Assembly (NCBI RefSeq): GCF_002074055.1
Contig: NZ_CP014619.1
Coordinates: forward strand, 1 to 64,000
From: Frondihabitans sp. 762G35
Lineage (GTDB): Bacteria > Actinomycetota > Actinomycetes > Actinomycetales > Microbacteriaceae
Direction: 5' to 3'
DNA length: 64,000 bases
The position numbers and the translations under genes are program-made. Shown here piece by piece: positions 53,063 through 60,147 of the stretch (the first letter of the stretch is position 1; every line of letters starts with the position of its first letter). The notes under the pieces are model-generated. The model was not told where the DNA came from, searched no databases, and saw only the letters and a list, made by a program, of their open reading frames with translations.

Positions 53063-54409
53063 TCAGGCGTTGACGGGTGCGCGGCCGATCTGCAAAAGGG
53101 CCGGGGCGGGGGCGCAGCAGGCGCCGCCCTTGGCGCCGGTCGGGTCATCGAACAGCCCCGCCCCGCCACACACGCCCGTGTCCGGGAGGACGAGGTCAAT
53201 GCGGGTAGCGGCCTCGTGGTCGCCGGCCAGTTCCGCGACGACGCTGCGGACCTGCTCGTACCCGGTCATGGCCAGGAACGTCGGGGCGCGTCCGTAGGAC
53301 TTCGCACCGACGAGGTAGAAGTCTTCTTCCGGCTGCGCGAGATCCGCAGCTCCTGTGGCACGGACGGACCCACAGCTGTGCACGTTCGGGTCCACCTCCA
53401 CCGCGATCCGCACAGGCGCCTGCAACGTGGCGTCCAGCTCGAGGCGCACCTCGGACAGGAACGACAAATCCGGGCGGAACCCCGTGAGCGCTACCACCAG
53501 GTCTGCCTCGGGCAGGGCACGCCCGTCCTCGGAGATGAGGACGGCGCCGGTGTCGGTGGTGTCGATTCGTTCCACCCGGAACCCGGTGACGAGATCCACG
53601 ATCCCCGCCTCGACGGACTTCTGCGCACGCGCACCGAGAGCGCCGCGCTCGGGTAGCTCGTCGGCCGTGCCGCCGCCGAATGTGTTTCCCACGTTCCCTC
53701 GACGAAGCACCCACGTGATGCGTGTGTCCGGGTGCTGTTTGGCGACGCGGGTCAGCTCGTTGACCGAGGTCGCAGCGGAGTGCCCGCTCCCGACGACGAC
53801 GGTGTGCTTCCCGGCGAACCGGGCAGCGTCGTGGAAGTCGGGGATGCGGTACGACACGAAGCCCGCCGCCGCTTTCTCGCCGAGCGCGGGAATGCCGTCG
53901 GCGCCCAGCGGGTTCGGCGTCGACCAGGTATCGGAAGCGTCGATGACGGCGCGTGCGTCGATGCGCTGCTCGGTCCCGTCGATGTCGACATGGACGGTGA
54001 ACGGCTGCTCGCCGCGGCCCGCGTCCACGAGGCGGTCGCGGCCCTTCCGGCCCACCCCGGTCACGGTCGTCCTGTACTGCACCCGGCCACCAAGGGCTTC
54101 GGCGAGAGGTGCGAGGTAGCGGCTGATCCACTGCGACCCGATCGGATACCCACTCGCCGGGGCAACCCACCCCGTCCCGGCCAGGAGACGGCTGGCCGCC
54201 GCATCCACCAGCTCCGGCCAGGCGGAGAACAACCGGACGTGACCCCAACCCGCGACTGCTGCCGCCGGACCGGCGCCCGCCTCGAGGGCGAGCGGCTCGA
54301 TCCCACGCTCGAGAAGGTGGGCGGCAGCGGCAAGGCCCTGGGGGCCGGCACCGATGACAACGACAGGAAGATCAGACACGGGAAAGCTCCTCGGATCGAG
54401 AACGGTCAT
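53063..54409 (-). CDS. arsO: ArsO-like flavin-dependent monooxygenase
   Basis: A 448-residue FAD/NAD(P)-binding protein. VVVIGAGPQGLAAAAHLLERG is at about 14-34, and the second Rossmann motif is TVVVGSGHSAATSVNEL. In between lies a monooxygenase-like SYRIPDFHDAARFAGK stretch. The C-terminus contains VCGGAGLFDDPTGAKGGACCAP, a paired Cys typical of this group in ars clusters. Family members are called ArsO; their exact reaction is not settled. ATG 54409 is divergent from an arsR gene. Confidence 0.85.
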   Translation of the reverse strand: MTVLDPRSFPVSDLPVVVIGAGPQGLAAAAHLLERGIEPLALEAGAGPAAAVAGWGHVRLFSAWPELVDAAASRLLAGTGWVAPASGYPIGSQWISRYLAPLAEALGGRVQYRTTVTGVGRKGRDRLVDAGRGEQPFTVHVDIDGTEQRIDARAVIDASDTWSTPNPLGADGIPALGEKAAAGFVSYRIPDFHDAARFAGKHTVVVGSGHSAATSVNELTRVAKQHPDTRITWVLRRGNVGNTFGGGTADELPERGALGARAQKSVEAGIVDLVTGFRVERIDTTDTGAVLISEDGRALPEADLVVALTGFRPDLSFLSEVRLELDATLQAPVRIAVEVDPNVHSCGSVRATGAADLAQPEEDFYLVGAKSYGRAPTFLAMTGYEQVRSVVAELAGDHEAATRIDLVLPDTGVCGGAGLFDDPTGAKGGACCAPAPALLQIGRAPVNA

Positions 54410-54427
54410 ACATCGACTGTGCTCGAT

Positions 54428-54441
54428 ACATCGACAGATGT
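54428..54441. promoter_or_regulatory. ArsR-type operator ACATC-GACA-GATGT
   Basis: A perfect 5-bp inverted repeat in the 56-bp gap between arsO and arsR. The neighbouring bases repeat the half-site CATCGAC at about 54411-54417. Confidence 0.65.
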
Positions 54442-54465
54442 CAATGCGACTGGCAGACTGGACCC

Positions 54466-54816
54466 ATGACCACCAGCGCCACACTCCTTCTCCAGCCCGC
54501 CGATGCCTGCTGCGCACCAGCCGGCGACGACGCGCTCGACGCTTCCGCGGCCGAGGACGTGGCGAAGGTCTTCAAGGCCCTGGGCGACCCGACCCGGGTC
54601 CGGCTCCTGTCGCTGATTGCGGCAAGCCCCACCGGGGAGGCGTGTATCTGCGACCTCACCGCACCGGTCGGATTGTCGCAGCCGACCGTGTCCCATCACA
54701 TGAAGCAACTCGTCGACGCCGGCCTCGCCACCCGCGAACAGCGCGGCAAGTGGGCGTACTACCGCGCCGACTTCGCCGCCCTCACCGTCAGCAGTCGGGC
54801 CCTCAACCCGGCATGA
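54466..54816 (+). CDS. arsR: ArsR-family arsenic-responsive repressor
   Basis: A 116-residue ArsR protein with a Cys pair near the N-terminus (PADACCAPAG, about 11-20) and a second Cys pair in GEACICDLTAPVGLSQPTVSHHMKQL, the arsenite-binding region of many actinobacterial ArsR proteins. The winged helix runs KALGDPTRVRLLSLI to KWAYYRADF. The end is short and fits the family. Its stop overlaps the start of the truncated GNAT gene by four bases. It probably controls arsO and itself through the 54428 palindrome. Confidence 0.92.
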   Translation: MTTSATLLLQPADACCAPAGDDALDASAAEDVAKVFKALGDPTRVRLLSLIAASPTGEACICDLTAPVGLSQPTVSHHMKQLVDAGLATREQRGKWAYYRADFAALTVSSRALNPA

Positions 54817-55019
54817 CCGAGGTGACCATCCGCGTCATGAAGGCGGGCGACTGGCCTGCCGTCGAGTGGATCTATGCCGAGGGCATTGCGACGGGTAACG
54901 CGACCTTTCAGGACAAAGCCCCGTCCTGGAAGGAGTTCGGTGGCGGAAGAATCCGAGATCTCCAGATCATCTGCCGGTCGGCCAGGCGTCGTTTCCCTTC
55001 GACTTTCATGTTGCGGTGA
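54813..55019 (+). pseudogene. Truncated GNAT acetyltransferase (ArsN/phosphinothricin-type)
   Basis: The first 45 or so codons encode a typical GNAT start (MTEVTIRVMKAGDWPAVEWIYAEGIATGNATFQDKAPSWKEF). After about 54945 the frame continues with unrelated residues (GGGRIRDLQIICRSARR) and stops at 55019. Full-length relatives have about 160-180 residues with the acetyl-CoA loop, which is absent. The arsenic cluster was therefore cut here by a rearrangement that joined it to the unrelated leftward operon. Confidence 0.85.
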
Positions 55020-55320
55020 GGCGTTCGATCCTGATGACAGGGGTGGTCCATCGACGAGTGGGTACCGCGTCGCCCCTGACGTCGAGGATGAGGATCATGT
55101 CGCTGCCGATGGCAATTTCGCTGATGCCGAGGAGGGGTCGTTCTTCGCCGTCTTTGCGGAGATTTTTCTCCTGGTCCTCGTCGTAGGGGTTGGGGTTGCG
55201 CGTGGCGGTCATCTTCTGGAAGTTGATGACGTAGGCCGACCCGGTGAGCGTGGTGACGAGGTAGACGCCGTCGCGTTCCGTGACGGCGAGTACGCCAAGG
55301 TCGGGGCTGTCGGTCGTCAT
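55006..55320 (-). CDS. Hypothetical protein, last gene of an eight-gene operon
   Basis: A 104-residue protein starting MTTDSPDLGVLAVTERDGVYLVTTLTG. The core is beta-rich (YVINFQKMTATRNPNPYDED, then LLGISEIAIGSDMILILDVRGD and WTTPVIRIERL), like a small barrel. No family is recognised. Its ATG overlaps the upstream gene stop (ATGA-type). Its 3' end overlaps the truncated GNAT remnant, showing that the operon end lies right at the junction. Confidence 0.65.
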   Translation of the reverse strand: MTTDSPDLGVLAVTERDGVYLVTTLTGSAYVINFQKMTATRNPNPYDEDQEKNLRKDGEERPLLGISEIAIGSDMILILDVRGDAVPTRRWTTPVIRIERLTAT

Positions 55321-55787
55321 AGGTACCAGTTCTTTCCATCGTCGTCGACGCCGTCGGGTGACGGGTCATTGGTGCTGACGGGCAGGTCGGGCCCTGCTCG
55401 TGTGAGTGCTTCGGTTTCGAGTTCGATGGCGCTGGCGTCACCGCGGACGTACCGCCACCGCACCCGTTGCCAGCCCTCATCGCCTGCGGGGTCGGGGATG
55501 CGGAACATGTCCTCGAACCGGCTGACGTGCCGGTCCCGGTCAGATGCTTCACGGGTTGTGACCGTGAGGAGGGTGTGGATGATGCGTTCCGCTTCTCGTT
55601 TGTAGTCGTCGAAGTCGTCGCGGATGGTGTCGCCGATGGGCGGTCGGACCACGAATCCGGGAGCCCTGTCGATGGGGTGGATGACGATGGGGACGATGGT
55701 GTGGGTCTCGTCGTCGTGGAGCAGCATGGTGCCGCTAATAGGCGGCTGGTCCAGGTGGACGTTCACGTCGGCAGCGCGAATTGTCAC
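55317..55787 (-). CDS. Hypothetical protein
   Basis: A 156-residue acidic protein starting MTIRAADVNVHLDQPPISGTM. A beta-rich N-terminus (HTIVPIVIHPIDRAPGFVVRPP) is followed by a helix (DDFDDYKREAERIIHTLLTV) and an acidic disordered tail. No family is recognised. It overlaps both neighbours by four bases and is thus firmly in the operon. Confidence 0.65.
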   Translation of the reverse strand: MTIRAADVNVHLDQPPISGTMLLHDDETHTIVPIVIHPIDRAPGFVVRPPIGDTIRDDFDDYKREAERIIHTLLTVTTREASDRDRHVSRFEDMFRIPDPAGDEGWQRVRWRYVRGDASAIELETEALTRAGPDLPVSTNDPSPDGVDDDGKNWYL

Positions 55788-55984
55788 GGCGTTTCCTCTT
55801 CTTCGCTCTCGGGTCCTTGGGGCGGATCTTCGGTGTCGGCCGCTGGCCCTCCGGCTGAGTCCCTGGCTCCGTCGAGGATGCGCAGCCAGACGGTGCAGTC
55901 GGTGGTGTCATCGTGGTGAGTGGTGGTGCTGACCGTGGTGCCGGGTCGGGCGTGCGCGTTGATGGGGTAAGGGCGGAGGGTCAT
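55784..55984 (-). CDS. Hypothetical small protein
   Basis: A 66-residue protein starting MTLRPYPINAHARPGTTVS at ATG 55984, which overlaps the preceding gene stop. The first half (TTHHDDTTDCTVWLRILDGA) may form strands; the second half is acidic and disordered (DTEDPPQGPESEEEE). A longer in-frame ORF upstream is a shadow of the neighbouring gene. No family is recognised. Confidence 0.55.
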   Translation of the reverse strand: MTLRPYPINAHARPGTTVSTTTHHDDTTDCTVWLRILDGARDSAGGPAADTEDPPQGPESEEEETP

Positions 55985-56520
55985 GTCAGTCGCTGGCTGG
56001 GTCCAATGCCGATGGCATCCAGCATCACGAGTTGCACGTCCGGGGCTGTCGCTCCTGCCCCGACCAGGGTGAGCAGGTCCAGATAGCGTTCCGCCCGACG
56101 GAGGACCGTCTCCTCGATGCGCCGCATGTCGCTGTCCAGATCCTTCTCGAGGGGCTCGCCGGTGTCGGGCTCTCCCGTTATCGCCGTAAGGCGGTTCCAG
56201 TCGGGTAACCATGGGACCCAGACGGCGACGACCCGGGTGTCGGCGTCGCGGCGGAAGAGGAACCGGCCGTTCAGACGGGTCAGCCGGGGCGCATTCATCC
56301 CGGCGGCAAGGAACGTCCACCCGGCCGGCAACGCGTCGCTCCTCGAGCATGGGAAAACGAACGTGTCCTCGAGTGCGGGAACGGGCAGCAGCATCTGGTC
56401 CGGGCGAAGAGTCGGTGTCGGCTGGCCGGGAGGACGGTCGAGCCAGCCCGGTGTGCTGCCGTCGTCGTACAGTCCGAAATCGACCTGCTCCCGGTCAGCC
56501 ATCGTGGCGACCATCCCCAT
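55981..56520 (-). CDS. Hypothetical protein, paralogue of the next gene upstream
   Basis: A 179-residue protein. Its layout matches the 202-residue neighbour: a LLPVPAL start, then GWTFLAAGMN, LNGRFLFRRDADTRVVAVWVPWLP and a helical DTGEPLEKDLDSDMRRIEETVLRRAERYLDLL segment. The two proteins are tandem paralogues. The ATG at 56520 lies inside the preceding gene (26-base overlap). No function can be assigned. Confidence 0.65.
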   Translation of the reverse strand: MGMVATMADREQVDFGLYDDGSTPGWLDRPPGQPTPTLRPDQMLLPVPALEDTFVFPCSRSDALPAGWTFLAAGMNAPRLTRLNGRFLFRRDADTRVVAVWVPWLPDWNRLTAITGEPDTGEPLEKDLDSDMRRIEETVLRRAERYLDLLTLVGAGATAPDVQLVMLDAIGIGPSQRLT

Positions 56521-57103
56521 CGGCGCCGTCGGCTTCCTCGGCAGTGGTCCAGTTGTCCGGGTGGGGGAGGCGTGTCAGGCCGAGTCCTGCGGATTGGAGG
56601 ATGACGTCCTGAGAGGCGGGGTTCGCGACGACGGAGCCGATGAAGGAGTTCAGTTCCACGAGGCGTTGCGCCCGGCGGAGGGTGGACATTTCCAAGGCGT
56701 CGGTGTCGATGCCGTCCGTGTCCTCCAACGGGAGTGCCGGGCCTCCGGTGAGTTCGGTGGAGTCGAGGCATTGCGCTTCGAGGCCGAACTGCTGTGGGTT
56801 CCACCGCACCCCCACCCGCACCCGCCGACCATCCGTTTCGCGCGTATAGAGGAGCTGCCCCCAGAGGAGGCTCTGGTGGTGCATGTCGATTTCCGCCCCG
56901 GTGAGTGTCCAGCCGGGGACTTCGCCGGTGGTGTCCCACTTCGGGACGACGAGAGCGCCGGGGTGGACCGGGATGGGCAGCAGGAGTTGGTCGTTGCGGA
57001 TGACCTTAAAGACCTTCCGCGCCTGGCCGTTGCCGGGAGTGCCGCTGAATGAGGTCTCGGCCGGCTGGTCGGTCGTGTTGTCGGGGGTGGTGTTGTACGT
57101 CAT
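56495..57103 (-). CDS. Hypothetical protein, paralogue of the next gene downstream
   Basis: A 202-residue protein starting MTYNTTPDNTTDQPAETSF at ATG 57103, with AAAGGA upstream. It has LLLPIPVHPGALVVP, then GWTLTGAEIDMHHQSLLWGQLLYTRETDGRRVRVGVRWNP and a DTDALEMSTLRRAQRLVELN helix. These correspond block by block to the 179-residue neighbour. The first half is beta-rich and the second helical. The family is unknown to me; a two-gene paralogue pair may form a hetero-oligomer. Confidence 0.65.
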   Translation of the reverse strand: MTYNTTPDNTTDQPAETSFSGTPGNGQARKVFKVIRNDQLLLPIPVHPGALVVPKWDTTGEVPGWTLTGAEIDMHHQSLLWGQLLYTRETDGRRVRVGVRWNPQQFGLEAQCLDSTELTGGPALPLEDTDGIDTDALEMSTLRRAQRLVELNSFIGSVVANPASQDVILQSAGLGLTRLPHPDNWTTAEEADGADGDGRHDG

Positions 57104-57167
57104 TCGTGTCCTTTCGTCCTAGACGGGTGTGCGCGGACGGCTTGGGGTTTCGGGTGTTCCGGTGGCA

Positions 57168-58241
57168 TCAGTCGCGCATGTTCCAGCGCAGGTCCTCATC
57201 GATCTCGATCTGCCACAGGATGTGGGTTCGCATCGCCTCGAACGCCGCGTTGCGTTCCGGCTGCGAGAGCCGCGGGTCTTGTGCGAGGAGGTGGGCGGTG
57301 AGGAACTCGTCCGTGCATCCCGTCGGCCCGAAGTAGTCGGCCAGGCCGAAGATGGTGCGGTCTTCCGGGATGACGAGGGTGACGGTGGCGTCATGCCAGG
57401 TCGCGGGCCGGAACCCGAGCGGGTCAAGGTCAAGCCCGGTGCAGGAGAACACGGTCACCGACACCGGTTCGATGTGGCGCAGCACCTCGCGGGCAGCCCA
57501 GGTGCCGGAGAGGTGCACGTCGGCGTAGGCGCGGATCCGTTCGGCCTGCACCTCGAGAGGAAGGTTCGCCTTCCAGAACGTCGACGCACCGCCGGGGCCC
57601 GGATAGGCCGCGAGGATCCAGTCCAGGAGGTCTGCGGAACGTTTCGCTTCCCACCGGGTCCCGGACGGGCGCAGCATGCTCTCGAGGACCTTGAAGGAGT
57701 CTTCCGCCTGCAGGCGGGTGAGGCCGGCCATATGCATGACCCGTTCGATGTCGCCGCCCTGGCGGACGAGGACTTTCGCTGCCGCAAACACCGCGTACCG
57801 GTACCGGGACGCACTCCGCCGCGGCGTCGTCCCGTTGACAAGGTCGCCGTCGTCCCACACGAGGCCGCGGCGGAGATCGACCAGCAGGATACCCTTCCGG
57901 ATCGTGCGGGCCAGCTGGATGACGGGAGTGGGGATAGAAGTGTCGGCGATGAGGACCAGGTCGTGGCGAGGCGGAATCTCATCGATGGCGACCACCGGCC
58001 AGAACGGGCTGAAGGTCGTCAACAACACCACCCGGCCGTCGCCGAGAGTCAGCTGGTTGAACGAGGACACTTCCGCACCGGGCATGCCCGCCGCCGCGAG
58101 CACCCTGATGACAGCGGTCATGTCGGTCGTGCGCCCGAATCCGGGCGGGAGGTCGAGGAGATTCTGGGTTCGGCGGACCTCGTCACCCCAGCTCATGGGC
58201 AGCTCCGATCCCGTTCGGGCCGTCACACTCGGCATCGTCAC
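57168..58241 (-). CDS. AbiEi-like (type IV antitoxin) protein, tentative
   Basis: A 357-residue protein. The middle has a winged-helix-like ERVMHMAGLTRLQAEDSFKVL. It is followed by ADLLDWILAAYPGPGGASTFWKANLPLEVQ and a region with LSGTWAAREVL and VTLVIPEDRTIFGLADYFGPTG. The DLLDW..AYPGPGG block and the order of the following strands resemble actinobacterial AbiEi-type antitoxins of type IV toxin-antitoxin systems. No AbiEii nucleotidyltransferase is visible nearby. The call is tentative. It overlaps the upstream gene by 59 bases. Confidence 0.4.
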   Translation of the reverse strand: MTMPSVTARTGSELPMSWGDEVRRTQNLLDLPPGFGRTTDMTAVIRVLAAAGMPGAEVSSFNQLTLGDGRVVLLTTFSPFWPVVAIDEIPPRHDLVLIADTSIPTPVIQLARTIRKGILLVDLRRGLVWDDGDLVNGTTPRRSASRYRYAVFAAAKVLVRQGGDIERVMHMAGLTRLQAEDSFKVLESMLRPSGTRWEAKRSADLLDWILAAYPGPGGASTFWKANLPLEVQAERIRAYADVHLSGTWAAREVLRHIEPVSVTVFSCTGLDLDPLGFRPATWHDATVTLVIPEDRTIFGLADYFGPTGCTDEFLTAHLLAQDPRLSQPERNAAFEAMRTHILWQIEIDEDLRWNMRD

Positions 58242-58479
58242 GCTCTTCTAGGGCTGTGAGTAGGGCCCGTAAGAGCCGGTCCGCCTCGTCCACGTAGGCG
58301 CCGGTGTTGGGCAGGTGTGCCTGCCTGCCGGCGGGCGTCACCTCATACCCGGATTCAGTGTCGGCGTCGTCGACGTTGACCCGCCGCAGCTGGCCGCCGT
58401 CGGGATCCGCGAAAATGAATGCCCCAAGCATGTGAAGGCTGTCCCGGCCCAGATGCATCGACACGAGCCGAGGCCTCAC
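58183..58479 (-). CDS. Hypothetical protein
   Basis: A 98-residue protein from GTG 58479, with GGGGGAA upstream. Beta-rich RPRLVSMHLGRDSLHMLGAFIFADPDGGQLRRVNVDD is followed by YEVTPAGRQAHLPNTGAYVDEADRLLRALLTAL, a short helix, and an acidic tail that overlaps the next gene. No family is recognised. Confidence 0.55.
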   Translation of the reverse strand: MRPRLVSMHLGRDSLHMLGAFIFADPDGGQLRRVNVDDADTESGYEVTPAGRQAHLPNTGAYVDEADRLLRALLTALEERDDAECDGPNGIGAAHELG

Positions 58480-58570
58480 GAGGCTTCCCCCACGTGAACT
58501 GTCCCAGCGCAGCTGTCGGCCGGGTGCCGGTTCGCAGCGGAGGTGCTTGCAGGACCGGACACCATCCTGG

Positions 58571-59053
58571 TCACAGTGTCCAGTCGAAGTCGGTGAGCGC
58601 TTCGATGACAGGCGCAGGGTCTCTCCCGCCGGCGAGCCACTCGACAGCAGACACGGGCTCGCAGTCCACGAGAGTTTCGTCGTGGGGTGTGGTCATCCAC
58701 CCGTGCATCATCGCCCCCGAGCCACCGCTAAGTGTTGCCGGCATGGCCTTAAGCACCTCGGTCAGGTGCGGGAGACGACGATATGGCGCACTCCCGCCAC
58801 TGTTCCCGGTCTTGACGAGCTGCCAGCGTGGTACTCGCTCTTCTCCGCTCTGGCTCAGCGTCCAGAGTCGCCCGGCGGCGATATCGGCCTTGACCTGATG
58901 GGCGCCGGTCCCGAGCAGGGTGGCAGCCTCGGCCACTGGGACGGTCTCCTCGAGGTGTCGCCTCCGGCCCTCTTCCTTCCACTTGGCAGCGAGTTGCGCC
59001 GCTTCCTCGTCCGACAGTTCCGGGATGTCAAACGGATCGACGTAGCTGTTCAT
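58571..59053 (-). CDS. MbcA/ParS/Xre-like antitoxin or DNA-binding protein
   Basis: A 160-residue protein starting MNSYVDPFDIPELSDEEAAQ at ATG 59053, with GAGAGAGG upstream. The middle has a helix-turn-helix of excisionase type (VPVAEAATLLGTGAHQVKADIAAGRLWTL....VPRWQL). The C-terminus (LPHLTEVLKAMPATLSG...MHGWMTTPHDETL....SAVEWLAGGRDPAPVIEAL) resembles the toxin-binding domain of RES-Xre antitoxins. No RES toxin follows. It is the first gene of the eight-gene leftward operon, so it may be its regulator. Confidence 0.6.
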   Translation of the reverse strand: MNSYVDPFDIPELSDEEAAQLAAKWKEEGRRRHLEETVPVAEAATLLGTGAHQVKADIAAGRLWTLSQSGEERVPRWQLVKTGNSGGSAPYRRLPHLTEVLKAMPATLSGGSGAMMHGWMTTPHDETLVDCEPVSAVEWLAGGRDPAPVIEALTDFDWTL

Positions 59054-59338
59054 ACCGTCACCTCTCTCGGGGACAATTGGCCGCCCTCTGGTGTCGCTCG
59101 CGTCCGCTGAGCGCGATTTAGCGGCTGGGCAAGCCGTCATTCCGAAGGCGCAGGGGTGGCCACGGACACCGCCGACAAGGTCCCACTCGACGTGCGCTGA
59201 CACTAATCGGCACGATGAGAAAGTTGCGACGCCTGTGGGTGGGCTCGCGGCGCGACTTTCCTTACGTGACACGCTCAGAGGTGAGCCACATGTCGCGCAC
59301 TTCGAGGAACAATCGCGTAACAAGTGATTGGAGTCGAA

Positions 59339-59809
59339 GTGGCCACCAAGAACATGACCCGGACAGAGCGAGCCGCTCAATTCGTGCAAAGCGCTACCGC
59401 GCGGTATGGCGCCCGCTACGACTACGCGTCGGTGCCGGAGACCTACACGAATCAGAAGGCCGAAGTGCCAATCGTTTGCGGCGCCCACGGTGTCACGTTT
59501 TGGCAAAAGCCACAGGATCATCTCCGGGGCACGGGTTGCCTGTCGTGCCGAACCCGCAGAGGCTCAACCGTACGCGGCCGCGCCGAGGCCTTCGTTCGGA
59601 AAGCGCAGGCAGTTCATGGAACCGCCTACGAGTACGACTCCGACACTTTCGAAGACGCCCACGCCGACGTGAGCATCCGATGCCTTATCCCAGGCCACGG
59701 ATGGTTCCGGCAGCGAGCGACAAATCATCTTCAGGGAGAGGGGTGCCCGTCCTGCGGTGAATCGAGTCGGCGTCTGACATGGAAGAGCAACCGCCTGGAG
59801 CGCGCCTAA
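59339..59809 (+). CDS. Protein with two treble-clef zinc-finger repeats
   Basis: A 156-residue protein made of two similar repeats. Each has a helix (RAAQFVQSATARYGARYDYASV; RAEAFVRKAQAVHGTAYEYDSD), a strand pair with CGAHG or CLIPGHG, and HLRGTGCLSCRT or HLQGEGCPSCGE. This C..HG.F.Q....HL.G.GCP.C pattern occurs in DUF723-like repeat proteins, often fused to nucleases. Here there is no nuclease domain in frame. GTG 59339 has GGAG five bases upstream; GTG 59324 and ATG 59354 are alternatives. Confidence 0.7.
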   Translation: MATKNMTRTERAAQFVQSATARYGARYDYASVPETYTNQKAEVPIVCGAHGVTFWQKPQDHLRGTGCLSCRTRRGSTVRGRAEAFVRKAQAVHGTAYEYDSDTFEDAHADVSIRCLIPGHGWFRQRATNHLQGEGCPSCGESSRRLTWKSNRLERA

Positions 59810-59850
59810 GGCATCGAACGCTTGGTCGCCGGCGGCGAATTGCTCATGGC

Positions 59851-60051
59851 GTGCCGAGTGCAGTCGCACTTCAGGCGCGACGCCAGGTGCACACTACGTC
59901 TAAAACGCGTCACGAGAGAACTCTGTCCGCTCACGCCCACGTTCTGACGGCGATCTGCGAACCGGACGCCGACCAGGTCGAAATCGAAGCGCGGCTCATC
60001 GCCGAATGCGCCCACTTGGACACCGGCAGGTCGAGACAGTTTGGAGCGTAG
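59851..60051 (+). CDS. Possible small protein or remnant
   Basis: A 66-codon reading from GTG 59851, with a plausible C-terminal helix pair (LSAHAHVLTAICEPDADQVEIEARLIAECAHL). It overlaps nothing and lies between the zinc-repeat gene and the ATPase gene. No ribosome site is clear. It could be the C-terminal remnant of a longer repeat protein. Confidence 0.25.
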   Translation: MPSAVALQARRQVHTTSKTRHERTLSAHAHVLTAICEPDADQVEIEARLIAECAHLDTGRSRQFGA

Positions 60052-60147
60052 GGACGGTCCCTCCGCTCCGCTACCCTGACATGTGTTCATGAGCATCTGT
60101 CGGAATGCCGACAAGCGGCTCACCGCCCTTAACTCCGCGACAGGCCC

